A stretch of DNA of 64,000 bases from Sorex araneus (Eukaryota > Chordata > Mammalia > Eulipotyphla > Soricidae). The position numbers were made by a program, and so were the translations under genes. The stretch covers positions 153,338,923-153,402,922 of the forward strand of contig NC_073305.1 in the NCBI RefSeq assembly GCF_027595985.1, read 5' to 3'. Positions 10,796 to 22,484 of this stretch are shown here, piece after piece; the first letter of the stretch is position 1, and each line of letters starts with the position of its first letter. The notes beneath the pieces were generated by a model. It ran no database searches. It saw only the letters and a program-made list of their open reading frames with translations, and was not told the origin of the DNA.

Positions 10796-11879
10796 GAGGA
10801 CGCTATTTTAAAGAGAATTTTTTTGAGTCACATTAGATATTTTTCTCATTTGTTCGAGAGGTAATCAGAGTCTGGAGTTTAATTATTGTTATAACTAAAA
10901 GGATTTCTTGCTTTCTGGATTGAATGAATTACCATTTCAGCTGCCTTGCATAAATAACAGCTTTAATAGAATAATTAGTAATTATCACTCATCCTTCTGT
11001 TATCATTGCACACTGCCTGGATGGGCACTACTAACTTATTTGCTAAAATCTTGAATATAACTTTTGGGAAAAATGGCATTCCCTTCATATTCCATCTACC
11101 ACAAGTCAAAACTGGTCAAAACAAGTCAAATTTATATTAAACAAACACATTGTGAGGAAAACTGAATACTTTTGAAAGAGAATCTCACTTGAGACATTCA
11201 GAAGATAAGAACTTTCTTACGCAGTTCAAATCATCAGCATGATTTCACCACTGACTATAAAAAGCAGGAGTATCAAATCCGCTATTGCCTGCCTCACATA
11301 AAGCGGATGTCAAACTCCTACCTCTCTTCTCAAAGGAAGCTTGTGTTTTGGAATTTCCAGTTATGGTTTATAAAAGAGCTAAGTCACAGTGTCCTTCTAT
11401 TTTTACACCTGGAAAACAAAGCAAAACAAAACACTGTACCTTGGAAGGCAATATAAAACAATATAAAAAATTTTTGCTCTGCTGGCCAGTTTGACTCCAG
11501 GACATTTGATAAGTATAGTCTCTCCCGCTGCAAAACCCAGAGTACTATTTCTGGTATGACTTCTTTGTGAGCAAGGGGGTTCATGAGTGTGGCCTTTCTC
11601 AGCTCAGTGACCACACTAAGAGCAGGTAGTTATGTCAATGCTACTCTCAGAGATCTTCATCCCAGGTACACACTAGTGATTGTTTAGCTGAGAATCCACC
11701 AGATGCTATTGCCTGGTATTACTACTATTAACATAATCTTTGAAAATTTTAGATCTATAATAAAATTTCTGAATCCTAAATAAGAGGAAACATAAATCAG
11801 GTATGTATTGGTGCAGATGGAAGACTGTTTTGTGGACTAAGATGAAATTGTACGGTTCTACATAAAAGAAGACTGTGTA
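10796..11879. other. Unassigned sequence
   Basis: About 1.1 kb without a recognised repeat. Open frames of 69 and 76 codons overlap on opposite strands (11285-11494, 11614-11384). Neither resembles a known protein. Confidence 0.4.
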
Positions 11880-12058
11880 TTTTTTTTTTTTTTTTGCTTT
11901 TTAGGTCACACCCGGTGATGCTCAGGGGTTACTCCTGGCTCTGCACTCAGGAATTACCCCTGGCGGTGCTCAGGGGACCATATGGGATGCTGGAAATCGA
12001 ACTGAGGTCGGTCACGTGCAAGGCAAATGCCCTAGCCACCATGCTATGGCTCCAGCCC
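11880..12058 (-). mobile_element. Shrew tRNA-derived SINE, L1-type tail, antisense
   Basis: A T run, 'gctttttaggtcacacccgg', then the body and antisense head, ending 'ctatggctccagcccc'. Flanked by a short 'agactgt' duplication. Confidence 0.92.
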
Positions 12059-12153
12059 CAGACTGTAATTCTTAGGTACATGATTTTCTGTAATAGGCAA
12101 GGAATAATAAGACAAAGAGAGGTGATCTGCACCACAAAAAATGCATGAACACT

Positions 12154-12325
12154 GGGGCCAGAGGAATAGCTCAGCAGGTAGTGTGCTTGCCTTGCACACA
12201 GCCAACCTGGATCTGATCTCTGGTGTCCCATATGGTTCCCCAACCCCCCAAGGATAGGCTGCTGAGCACAAAGCCAGGTGTAAGCTCTGAAAATCACTGG
12301 ATATGGGCCCCACAAAACCAAAACA
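12154..12325 (+). mobile_element. Old diverged shrew-type SINE
   Basis: A diverged sense copy: 'ggggccagaggaatagctcag', 'gcttgccttgcacacagcc', 'gtcccatatggttcccc', 'gagcacaaagccaggtg', then an A-rich end. Several substitutions in the tRNA-like head suggest an older subfamily. Confidence 0.7.
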
Positions 12326-12917
12326 AACAACAGAAAATTCATGAGAACTAAAAAATACAAACAAAGACTCAAAAGGCAGCCCACAGCTGCTCAGGATTGG
12401 TATCTTTGAAAGTCTGTTCCTACTAGAACCTGGCTTGCTGCTTTTTCCTCTTGAACTTGATTTTAAATCTTGATTCCCAGACTTTCCTTCTGCCATTGAT
12501 TTGAGTTGTTCCTAAATTTGATTTAAGGGAAGGATACTTCCTATGTTGCCCATAGAATTTTTATTTTTAAAATGGTAGCATATACATAAATAAATATTCT
12601 GTAAATTTTGAATAGGTAAAAATCCAAAGCTCTTATCTTAAAGATATCTTACCTTTTCCCCTTTAAAAAGAGCTTAGCTCTTTAATGACATTCTATTAGG
12701 GTTTACCAGTTTGTTTGTTTTCCTTAGTGCTTACTTTCTTTCCTTACATATTCATTAACTCTATAAGGAAAATATCTGCTCCATATATATGACATACACT
12801 CAATATCCCTGGTTAAGAATAAAGAGATTTAAAAAAAAGAGTACAGAGATAAGATTGTGTTTTCTATTCCTCCTTTGTTAGGCAGGCATATAAACATATT
12901 AATTATAATACCAGAAT
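12326..12917. other. Unassigned AT-rich sequence
   Basis: About 590 bases with no element or gene that I recognise. Confidence 0.4.
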
Positions 12918-12928
12918 ATGAAGAAAGT

Positions 12929-12996
<68 letters not shown>

Positions 12997-13059
12997 ATGA
13001 AAGAAAGGAAGGAAGGAAGGAAGGAAGGAAGGAAGGAAGAAAGAAAGAGAGAGAGAGAG

Positions 13060-13122
<63 letters not shown>

Positions 13123-13130
13123 AAAAGAGA
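12918..13130. repeat. (GAAA)n/(GGAA)n/(GA)n purine tract
   Basis: About 210 bases almost entirely purine on the plus strand: GAAA repeats, then GGAA, then GA, then GAAA again. The roughly mirror-symmetric order is a form that can adopt triplex DNA. Lys/Glu/Arg-repeat frames across it are not genes. Confidence 0.97.
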
Positions 13131-13204
13131 TAAAGAAGAAAAAAGAGGGTGTGTACAGAGGAGAGGGTATTTTCTACTGATATTGGGAACATGTGGATGT
13201 CTCC

Positions 13205-14568
13205 CTTCTTTTACAACAGAACAGTCCTACTGGTTTTCCATGGAGGCTTTTAGTGCGGCCTCCAGTCACCAACTATTGGCAACTATTGCCCAATCTGCCT
13301 GCTCTCTGTCGTGTCATTCTGAATAGAATAGGCAGAACACTAGATGAAGGACAACCATGCGAGCAAGCCGGGTTCCGAAGGGGATTCAGCACGATAGACC
13401 ATATCCACACAGTGACCAAACTCATTGAAGTTTCGCGAGAGTTCAAGATGCCGCAATGTCTAATGTTCATAGACTTAAAGGCCTTCGATTCTGTTGAGAC
13501 TGAAGTGGGCGTCGAAGCCCTGGCCTAACAGGGCGTTCAAACTCAGTATATCAAAATCTTCCACAAGTTGTATTGTGGATTCACCACCAAGATCTCACCA
13601 TTCTAAAAGGAAGTAATCATTGATGTAAAGAGAGAGGTTTGGCAGGGTGATACCATTTCACTGAAACTCTTCAGTGCCACCCTCTAGAACATCATGCAAT
13701 GACTGGAAGGAATGGGAGTGAAGATAGACAGTCGGCAATTACACCATCTCCACTTCGCTGATGACATCATTCTCATAACAACAAATATTAGCCAAGCAGC
13801 ACAAATGCTGGCCGACTTCGACCACGAGTGTGAAAAGGTCAGATTGCAGCTGAATCTCAACAAGACAATGTTCATGAAAAACGAACTGGTCCTTGAAGCT
13901 CCATTTGCTCTCAATGGAAGAAACATCTCTGAATGCAGCAGCTATGTGTACCTGGGTCGAGAAATCAACATGAGGAATGACTTGGCACCAGAACTTTGCA
14001 GGAGGGAGAGGAGTGTGGAATGCATTCAAGAGCGTAGAAGTGGTTAAGAGAACGAGGAACCTCCGACTCCGGGCACAACTTTTCTATTCCACCGTTCTTC
14101 CTGCACTAACGTATGCCTCAGAGACCTGGGCCCTATGCAAACAGGATGAGAATACTATTAGGGTATCCCAAAGAGGAATCAAAAGAGCTATGCTAGGAAT
14201 ATCATGTCTCACTCAAGTGAGAGAAGGAATCTGGAGTTCTGAACTCCATCGATGGTCAAAAATCAGGGATGTTGTCTTATTTGCCAAGGCATCAAAAATC
14301 AGATGGACCAGTCATGTAATGCAGTTCAGACGACCGCTGGACTAGAGCTGTTACCGACTGGATTCCACGGGACCTCAGAAGACCTCGTGGCTGCCCACCA
14401 ACTAAATGGTCAGATTTCTTCATTAAATACTTGAATGAACGATTTGAGGCTATTCCTGTTCCTGGAGCGAGCATATATCATTGGGCTGCACTAGCATGCG
14501 ACGGGGACAAATGGAGACATTACTGGCATCTACTCGAGCAAATCGAAAATCAATGGGACTACAAGTGA
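13205..14568 (+). pseudogene. RTE reverse-transcriptase remnant
   Basis: Successive frames carry RTE-type motifs: EQAGFRRGFSTIDHIHTVTK and MFIDLKAFDSVE (13193-13528), LHFADDIILI with the catalytic A/DD signature at 13754-13765, LNLNKTMFMKNE and CSSYVYLGREINM (13712-14047), then RLRAQLFYSTVLPALTYASE (13977-14345). Stops and frameshifts at about 13527, 14045 and 14341 break it, and the N-terminal endonuclease is absent. It is inactive. Confidence 0.9.
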
Positions 14569-14570
14569 TA
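13205..14570 (+). mobile_element. RTE-clade LINE, 5'-truncated
   Basis: A sense copy from the palm/finger region of the reverse transcriptase to the end of the ORF. The predicted frame end (…WRHYW…LEQI…) terminates with TGA at 14566-14568, followed by a 'gatacaag' tail. The last 60 or so bases match the 3' tail of the chimeric SINEs. I saw no target-site duplication at the 5' edge, and a purine tract lies just upstream. Confidence 0.9.
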
Positions 14571-14844
14571 CAAGCAATTGGGAACATCTGAGACAGAATT
14601 TGTGACATAAAAGTTTATGCGAGGAGAATAAAAGACATTTCTTGAAAGCATGTACTAAAGTGCAGTTACTAAAGGAACTTGTGATATTTAGGAAATAATT
14701 AATGGTTTCATGCAGGAAGAATAAGGAGTTTATATATGATTTTACATCTCCAGAAAATGTTTAACTTGATAGACATTGGGAAAAAAGATGCAATTTTTAT
14801 TAGCTTTGTAGAGTAGGCAAATGGTGCATATGTTAAAAGAAATC

Positions 14845-15290
14845 TGATCAAGAAACAGGTGCAAACACTTGGGAGATTACAGCGCAATCCAGCTTTAATT
14901 ATGTATTCGGACTCAATGACTCAACCTGGCTAGTGCCAAAATGGGTTGAGCCTTCATACAGTTCACATGGAGTTTTTATAGGGATATAGGTTACATCATT
15001 TCTAGGAAAACAGTTTTTGTTTAACATACACTAATAACATATGTGATAGTTCATACAATCAGTAATTAGTTTCTAAGTTCCAAGTAGACATTTAATAACT
15101 GTTTCTGTGACCTTGTTCCATTACTGCTCAAGCAACCTGATGAGATTTGCTTTTTTGCTCTTTCCTTGTCATACTTTTATGATTTATGACCCATTTATCT
15201 TTTCCCAGCTTCTAGACTAGGTAATTCAGAGATCCTGTCTCCAGGTTCCCTCTTCTACTCCTTAGTTTTGTGCTACTCATACAGCATATA
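14845..15290 (-). mobile_element. Probable solo LTR, antisense
   Basis: Read on the minus strand it shows 'ccctataaaaactcc' (TATA at 14980-14973), then 'cataattaaagctgg' as a possible polyadenylation region, and a 3' part ending near 'tttcttgatca'. This order suits an LTR U3-R-U5, and no internal coding region flanks it. Boundaries are approximate. Confidence 0.45.
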
Positions 15291-15679
15291 GTAGAAATAT
15301 GTTTGAGAAAGTCCAAGAATATAACATAGATTTCAATTTGAGACTCTTAAAAATTTGTGAAAATCAGAAAATTTGTAGAACAACTCTTATTCTTTCTTTT
15401 TGAGAGTGCAAAAAAGAAGAACCAAGTTTTACCCATAGAGATGGTTTTGCTTTGTTCTCAGTAAATCAGAAGATTAAAGAATAACACACTAACAATAGCT
15501 TAAAACATTTTATTCCTTGCTGATTACATGTAATCAGACTGGAAAGTTGAACTACATTTCTACTTTACTTAGTTCATTAACCCAGTAGCCTTAATTTGAA
15601 CTATAGTCCCATTTTCTGTTACTATCCATTTTTAATTACTTGAACTAGTAGCACATTTAACTTGCAATAGCACATTTTC
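15291..15679. other. Unassigned AT-rich sequence
   Basis: About 390 bases with no recognised repeat or gene. Confidence 0.4.
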
Positions 15680-15975
15680 CCTCATTTTTACTGAGATATT
15701 GCTATTTACAAAACATTTAATGATACTTTGATGCATTTTTAATTCCAACACCACACCCAACACCAGAATGACCACTTCTCTTCATCAATGTCCCAAAGGC
15801 CCTTCCTATTCGACACCCACATTCCCCTCTCCTCAACCCATTTCTGAAGACGGACTCTCCAGTTCGCCCTTTAGCTGTTTGTTCTTCCCTTACTATGTTG
15901 TTTATACTCCACATGTGGGACTTTTTCTTTTTGTTGTGGATGTAGTGCCAACAGCACATATAGATGAATAAAGCT
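15680..15975 (-). mobile_element. LINE 3'-end-like fragment, antisense
   Basis: 'ttccaacaccacacccaacacc' and a C-rich stretch, followed by 'cccttactatgttgtttatac', resemble the reverse complement of LINE 3' ends in this genome. It is old and partly scrambled. Confidence 0.4.
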
Positions 15976-16184
15976 AAACCGAAATTCTACAAAACTGCAA
16001 ATCAATGATAATTTCTTTTAAAGAGTTCTCTCTCCCCTTAATTTTTGGTACTCCAGAAAGAAGAGCTAGGAGTTCATCTAGTAAGACTCCCTGTCCCAAC
16101 CCTGAAATTTATTATATAATTTTATCAACCTTATAGAACCATTTAAAATATTTTCCTATTTTAAATGATTCTATAGAGACAGAT

Positions 16185-16345
16185 AACAGTTAGGGAACAT
16201 GATTTGCATGCAACTGGCTGACCTGGATACAATCTCTGGCACCACATATGCTCCCCGTTCAAGGCAGTTGTGAAATCTCCACACACAACCAGTAGTAAGT
16301 CCTAAGCTCTTCTGGATATAGTTTCAAAATAATAACAACAACATC
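16185..16345 (+). mobile_element. Old diverged shrew-type SINE
   Basis: 'catgcaactggctgacctgg', 'ctggcaccacatatgctccc', 'agtagtaagtcctaagc' and an A/T-rich 3' end match the SINE body with many substitutions. Confidence 0.5.
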
Positions 16346-16985
16346 AAATTTTCTTACATTTAAAACTTAACTCCAAAACTCATTTTGGCATTTGAGATAT
16401 ATTTCCTTTTACTGTTTGCTGTCTGCTTGAAGAAAATATTAAAACCTTCCTAGTTAATAAAGGTATAGCACATTTGAAAAAATTAAATCACACTCCTGTT
16501 GGTAAAAAGTAACACTAAGAAATCTTTTTTTAAAAAAAAATGTGTAAATCAGAGACTACTCTGCTGAATCAAAATGGTTTCCATGACCTCTAGGGCAAAT
16601 TAGCAAGATGAAGGTGCTAATAACACAAGAATTGCTGACATGATGGAGCATGTGTTAATTTATATTTGTTTGTGCAACATCTGTTGCTCAGGAGCTTGGT
16701 ACACCTATCAGTTCTTGTGATGCTGTTCTTTATTTTCCATCACAATTGTCAGCAATGAAGTTTTACTTTCATCACTGAGTTTGAACAGCATGAAGTGCCA
16801 CATGTGTCCTTTTTAACACATGACCCTATCATGACTTTCTGATTTTCAAAATAAAATACTTCATATTCATTAATCAAGAATATTTGAGTGAAGTCATAAG
16901 AAAATATTATTTGGATTCAAAGAGAACATAACTTTGAGTATAATTAATAGACTCTGCTTCAGTGACAAGTTAGCGTATATTTAAA
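16346..16985. other. Unassigned single-copy-looking sequence
   Basis: About 640 bases with no SINE or LINE. The middle (about 16560-16830) has balanced composition and could be conserved non-coding sequence, but nothing in the sequence alone proves this. Confidence 0.4.
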
Positions 16986-17005
16986 GTATGACCAATTTTA
17001 TTTAT

Positions 17006-17838
17006 TCATTTTTTAAATTTTTTATTAGTGAATCACCGTGGGGGTACAGTTACAGATTTATACATTTTTGTGCTCATGTTTCCCCCATACAAAGTTCGAG
17101 AACCCATCTGTTCACCAGTGCCCATTCTCCACCACCAGTAAACCCAGCATCCCTCCCACTCTCCCCAGTCCCATCTCCCCCCACACCACACTGCCACTAT
17201 GGCAGGGTATTCCCTTTTGTTCTCTCTCTCTGATTAGGTGTTGTGGTTTGCAATAAAGGTGTTGAGTGGTAATTGTGGTCAGTCTCCAGTCTACATTCGG
17301 CACGCGTCACCCTTCCCCCGCATGAACTCCGACCACATTTTACTTGGTGTTCCCTTCTCTGAGTTACCCAGAATGAGAGACCAGCGTCCAAGCCATGGAG
17401 ACAGCCTCCTGGTACTTATTTCTACTATTCTTGGGTGTTAGACTCCTATTCTATTATTCTATATTCCACAGATGAGCTCAATCTTTCTATGTCTGTCTCT
17501 CTCTTTCTGACTCATTTCACTTAGCATGATACTTTCCATGCTGATCCACTTATATGCAAACTTCATGATCTCATTTTTTCTAACAGCTGCATAGTATTCC
17601 ATTGTATAGATGTACCAAAGTTTCTTCAGCCAGTCATCTGTTCTAGGGCACTCAGGTTTTTTCCAAATTCTGGCTATTGTAAACAGTGCTGAGATGAACA
17701 TATAAGTGCAGATGTCATTTTGACTATACTTTTTTGCTTCTCTGGGATATATTCCCAGCAGTGGTATTGCTGGATCAAATGGAAGCTCAACCTCTAGTTT
17801 TTTGAGAATCATCCATATTGTTTTCCAAAAGGGCTGAA
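17006..17838 (-). mobile_element. L1 LINE, 5'-truncated, 0.8 kb
   Basis: Minus-strand L1 from the 3'UTR (poly-T side at 17006, 'tagtgaatcaccgtggggg') into the ORF2 C-terminus. It is flanked by a target-site duplication with one mismatch, 'aagtatgaccaattttatt' / 'aagtataaccaattttatt'. This fixes both ends. Confidence 0.95.
17459..17838 (-). pseudogene. L1 ORF2 C-terminus, open to its stop
   Basis: Uninterrupted frame with PFDPAIPLLGIYPREAKKY, MFISALFTIARIWKKPECP and YIYTMEYYAAVRKNEIM, typical of the last ~125 residues of mammalian L1 ORF2, ending at the stop near 17459. The first few codons of the open frame (to 17854) come from flanking DNA. It is a truncated fragment with no start or promoter. 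Confidence 0.92.
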
Positions 17839-18011
17839 CTAGAAGTATAACCAATTTTATTCTTTAGCACATTATGAAAGTTACAAAGTTACAGACATCA
17901 TATTTTCATTATTGAAGCAATTCAAATTATTTCTTCTTAGATACACACCTAAAAATAACCTAAGTAAAATTTATGGTGGACAAAAGAGCAATTTTGAAAT
18001 GATTGTTGGTG

Positions 18012-18120
18012 TTTTTTTTGTTTTTACTTGTTCTTATTTTTTGTGGTGTCAAGGATAAAACCCAGAGCCTCACACATAAAAGGCAAGCGATCAACCGCTG
18101 AGCTACACTCCCATCTCTGT
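18012..18120 (-). mobile_element. Short tRNA-like SINE of another type, antisense
   Basis: On the minus strand: 'gatgggagtgtagctcagcgg', 'gatcgcttgccttttatg', 'gaggctctgggttttatcc', then 'caccacaaaaaataag'. This is a tRNA-like promoter plus an A-rich tail without the 'cccatatggtcccc' body. Resembles tRNA-Ala-type SINEs. Confidence 0.5.
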
Positions 18121-19129
18121 TGTTAGGTTTTTCACTGAACACTATTTTTAATTTTATAAACTTTTGTATATTTTTGACCTATTTGAGAGAAAGCAGAGGC
18201 GTGAGATATCTTATTTCAATTTTATGATTTCAGCCAACATTTTAAAAGAAAGAAATATGGTATATATGATCTGGTACAATAAATATACCAAAGCCCTTGA
18301 AAGCTTTTCCAAGACTTTCTGCATCAGCAGTACCGAAAATAGTTTAGAACAGAATATCTTCAATTTTTTTTTACTTGTGATTCTCTTTTACCTGAGAAAT
18401 GCAACACAGGCGAACATTGCCAGAAACACTTCAGATTCATTACATATTTAATTTTTGGTAATTGCATAATTACAAAATTTTTATATTGCTAATTTTTTTG
18501 TGATCCACATTCAATCTTATGACTCCATATGGGGTTCCTTCCTACCATTTGGAACTGAAACATTTAAAAAACACAAGACTTCTACCTCACTGTTTATATA
18601 TTAGTTGGGTGAGGATTGACTGACTGTATATTCAGTTTTAATTTTCAGGTTTGCCTTCCAGATTGTTTTAATATGTGAGACACTTATTTTATGATTGTAG
18701 AATATGTTTCAGCATAGTTCTCCCTATTAGATGTAACCCTTCCAAATATGTGTGATAAAAATGGCTATAGTCACAAACACATTCTACAAGTCTATGGAAA
18801 TTGTGTTACTGGAATACTTTGAAGTTTAACAGATAAAATAATGAAAGTGTTTTAAAGAAATTTTGAAATGTTTTATATGATTCTTTTTACTATCAATGTT
18901 AATGTTATAGGCTGTCTTCTCTTGAGAATCAATAAACAAGTAGGATGAACAACTTATAAACTGTTGATAAAAAATAGTCCCTAATTTTTGGCCTTTGTCC
19001 ATGAAAACAAGACAAACACACTGACCAATAATAAAACCAAGAACTAAGTTTCAAATTACTCTCTAACTAAAACAATTGGATTACCTAAAATATAAGATAA
19101 AGTTTTTATTAAGAGAGTGACTCACAGGT
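18121..19129. other. Unassigned AT-rich sequence
   Basis: About 1 kb with no recognised element. A 95-codon frame at 18164-18451 has no similarity I know and no coding bias I can see. Confidence 0.4.
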
Positions 19130-19290
19130 TAGAGAAATAGTACAGGTTAAGACACTTACTTACCTTGCACTATTGACCTAGATTCGATTCATAACTCTGC
19201 TTATGACCCACAAGGAAAACCACAAGGGAAGGTATGGAACACAGAACATGGAGAAAGCCCTGGACACTCTGGGATTTAGCTACTCCTTTC
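19130..19290 (+). mobile_element. Old diverged shrew-type SINE
   Basis: 'gagaaatagtacaggttaag', 'cttaccttgcactattgacc' and 'tagattcgattcataactc' align with the SINE head; the body is eroded. Confidence 0.5.
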
Positions 19291-19454
19291 TGATAATGTT
19301 GAATAAGAGACAGTTAACAACAAACGAAGATTAGTAGGTTTATTTAATCACGTACTATGTTGACTTAAAGCATGATTATTATAATTAAACATGGATGAGA
19401 GAGTCATATGATGGTTGGTTTGGCTCTGCCTGCCTTAGTTCTCATTACTTAGGG

Positions 19455-19612
19455 TTAATTCTTTTGAGGGGCCCACACCCAGGGGTTCTCAGGGATTGCT
19501 CTTCTTTCTGTGCTCAGTAGTATCTCTCCTGGAGGTGCACCATATGTTGTGTTGGGCCCAACTCAAGTGGGCCGCATGCAAGACAAGCACCTCACATGCT
19601 GTACTCTGGCCC
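19455..19612 (-). mobile_element. Diverged SINE, antisense
   Basis: 'ggcccacacccaggggttct', 'tgtgctcagtagtatctctcc', 'gtgcaccatatgttgtgttg', 'gccgcatgcaagacaagcacc', ending 'tgtactctggcccc'. Confidence 0.75.
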
Positions 19613-19894
19613 CAAAGCCGAAATTCTCAGTTATTGATTATGTCAGTTGGATTTTAATGTATGCATTACACTAAAACGACAACAAATATTTACTTGGCCC
19701 CAAATTTTGTTTGACTTTACTTGTTGGAATCTACAGAGCTTAGGCTGGGGGTTGATCTGAGAGGCTTCAGCTGGTACAAAACAATCAGTGTTCATTAATC
19801 TGATTTTAGTGTTCTCTGCAAGGACAAGTCCAATGTGCAAGTATTTGCCAAGCATCTGCTTGTGTTTCCTTTGCTGTTAACGAAGACAAAGTTG

Positions 19895-20055
19895 ATGCTA
19901 TGTTCCAGCACCCACCCCCTTCACCAGTATACATTTTTCACCACTAATGTCCCCAGTTTCCCTCCCATTGTATGACAAAACCCAGACATAAATATCTTTG
20001 TAACTGTGAAAAAAATTGAATAAAGATATTTCAACTTAAAAAATAAATAAAACAA
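19895..20055 (+). mobile_element. 5'-inverted L1 3' end
   Basis: The first half (about 19905-19968) is antisense L1 3'UTR ('cttcaccagtatacatttttc', 'caatgtcccc'-like text). From about 19970 the sequence is sense ('tgtatgacaaaaccc', 'atctttgtaactgtg', 'attgaataaa') with an A-rich end. The head-to-head arrangement indicates twin priming. Confidence 0.6.
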
Positions 20056-20430
20056 AGGTAAAAATATACTCTTTTGATTGGAAGGACATGTATAATCAAT
20101 TTGCAACAAGATGGGTTTGTGGGAAGAAATAATTAGTGGCCATTTTAGAATCTATCACATTAATAGAAATCATACTTTAATTATGAATCATGCTTACTCT
20201 TTTGCAAAAATAAGTTCTCTGCTATTCTAAGCTTTCTTAAACAAATACTTGTTTGTGCCTATACCTTGTTTTCTATAATACATCTCTAATGTATTATATG
20301 GTAAGGTGATGCTTTGTGGAGGCACTAACAGTGACTAGTACACTCAACTAAATGAAATATAGACAGCAGGGTAAGTAAACATAACTTTGGAATTTGCTGT
20401 GAATTTTTATAAATTAAAATACAGCTTGAG
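20056..20430. other. Unassigned AT-rich sequence
   Basis: No recognised repeat or gene in about 375 bases. Confidence 0.4.
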
Positions 20431-20606
20431 GGGGCTGGAGTGATAGCACAGCGGGTAGGGCCTTTGCCTTGCATGCAGCCAACCCGGGTTCGATTCCCAG
20501 CATCCCATATGGTCTCCTGAGCACCGCCAGAAGTAATTCCTGAGTGCAAAGCCAGGAATAACCCCTTTGCATCACCAGGTGTGACACAAAAAGCAAAAAA
20601 AAAAAA
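20431..20606 (+). mobile_element. Shrew tRNA-derived SINE, L1-type tail
   Basis: Full-length copy with head, body and 'gtgacacaaaaagcaaaaa' end. Target-site duplication 'aaatacagcttga' / 'aaatactgcttga' with one mismatch. Confidence 0.95.
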
Positions 20607-20689
20607 TACTGCTTGAATTGGCATTGGTTGCAAAAGTATATTAAATTTGCATACAAATGCAAATAATACAAGCTTGATTTAATTTCTTT

Positions 20690-21175
20690 AATGACTTCTT
20701 TTACTTACAGGGTAAGTTCCAAAGTCTTATCTAACAAGAGTAAGGCTCTTCCAAGATTTGGTTCCCAGCATACCTACAGAACTTCTTGCTTTTTCTACAC
20801 TTGGGTCAATAAACTTCAGTCACATGGACCTAATTTCACTACTTATAGCTCATCAAGTTTCATAGCAAATTTTATGATCCAAAAGTTCCTTTGCCAGAAG
20901 TTTCTTTTCTCATAATTTTACTTAACTAACTCCTACTTATTCTCCACCTCCTAATTAAATATTTGCTTGTGGAAAGCTTTCCTGATATCCTACATTAGGT
21001 AACCTGTACTGTGCTATGCTGTCAATATCCTGCGTTTTTCCCTTCAGGACACTTAATATATTAATTAATGATCTTTCCAGCTATTGGTTTAATGTGTCCT
21101 TTCCCTGGACTGTAAACAGTTTAAGACATTCAATAATACTCATGTTAATGAATAAAATGAAGGTGTTGTACTTAT
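20690..21175 (+). mobile_element. L2 LINE 3' portion (ancient)
   Basis: Layout of the mammalian-wide L2 3' end: 'taaggctcttccaagatttgg', 'acttcttgctttttctacac', 'gaaagctttcctgatatcc', 'ccctggactgtaaacagttt', and a terminal 'ttaatgaataaaatgaagg'. Divergence is high, as expected for an element predating placental radiation. Confidence 0.6.
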
Positions 21176-22197
21176 GAGAACTTTTCCTATTTCAGTGAGT
21201 ACTTACTCTTGGTACTTCATGTCTGGGAACAAATGACACTTGATACTATCATGGTAGGATTTGCCAACAAAGGACCTTCCAACCACAGATATAACCTCTT
21301 CAGTCTCCTGCCTTGAACAGATCAAGACTATAAGGGACATTGCTTTCTTCGTTTATCCAGGTAGACTATTTTTTACTTTGTCCTTCATGAAGGATGCGCT
21401 CTTTCTCAATTCTTAAAGATGGATTCTGCTGTGTTGCTGGATCTGCTATGTTGTCACATACCTCTAGAATGTGGAGACACGTCTTTAGGGGAAGGCGTCA
21501 GAATATAAATAGAGGAGAATCAAAATATAATTACTAATCAAAGTCATCGTAGTGAATGAGATATCTGGTGGTGGGGGAATCAAAGGTATAAAAAGAATCT
21601 AACTAAAAACTGAGGGATGTCTACAGGGAAGACACATACCTGGTGGAAGAATCAAGGGCCCTGGAAATGATGTGTCATGGAGGCTGAGGGGAAGGAGTCT
21701 CTCAAGATGAAGGGCAAAGTTGGTGTTTCAAATACTGCAAAAGAGACGGAATGAAACGTTAGAATTTTCCAAATTATTACCAACAATGACATCATTGGTG
21801 ACCCTAGGGAATGCTAATTATATATTGTTAATGGGGTGCACACCAGATGCTGCTAATTAAAGAATGAATGGCGAGGCCAACAACTCAAAAAGGAAAATGA
21901 CCTTGAGAAGGGGGCATACTGAGTTGAGTGCATGTTTTAAAAAGAGGAATTTAAATACTCTAGTTCTAGGGTATGTCTCACCGATAGATCACACTAATTA
22001 GATCTCCTGCGCTATGCCACAAGACAAACACTTGAACAGCAGCACTGCTGCTGGGAACCTCAGCACCACCCAGAAAAGTGTGCAAGCTTCAAAAATAACA
22101 CATGTGACTTCCAGCAAGCTCCATAACTTTGTGTGTGGTCCTTGGTCATTGCAATAGCCGAACAAAAGCAACCAAGGGGAAAAAAAGGGGGAAATAC

Positions 22198-22203
<6 letters not shown>
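21176..22203. other. Unassigned sequence
   Basis: About 1 kb with no confident element. Text near 21960-22140 may be a heavily decayed SINE ('cctgcgctatgccacaagaca', 'ctgggaacctcagcaccacc'). Confidence 0.4.

Positions 22204-22269
<66 letters not shown>
22204..22269. repeat. (AG)n microsatellite
   Basis: About 33 uninterrupted AG units. A smaller (ACAGAG)n tract follows at about 22389-22412. Confidence 0.97.
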
Positions 22270-22271
<2 letters not shown>

Positions 22272-22484
22272 AACTGAGGATACAGGAACAGAGAGGGTAA
22301 GCTGGTTGGGGAAGTTCTTTGGAGAGCAGATTTCAACAACAATGTAGGGGAGGATACTGGATTTAGTAACTTTGGTGAGAGAGAAATAGACAGAGACAGA
22401 GACAGAGACAGAGAGAAAGCAAGAGAGTAAGATTTCACCCAGTAATATTTTACTCATATGTAGCACATCAGAGAAACAAATGAA

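Noticed and set aside
12918-13133. Lys/Glu/Arg-rich protein
   Set aside because: The frame is produced entirely by GAAA/GGAA repeats and exists on both strands in several registers.
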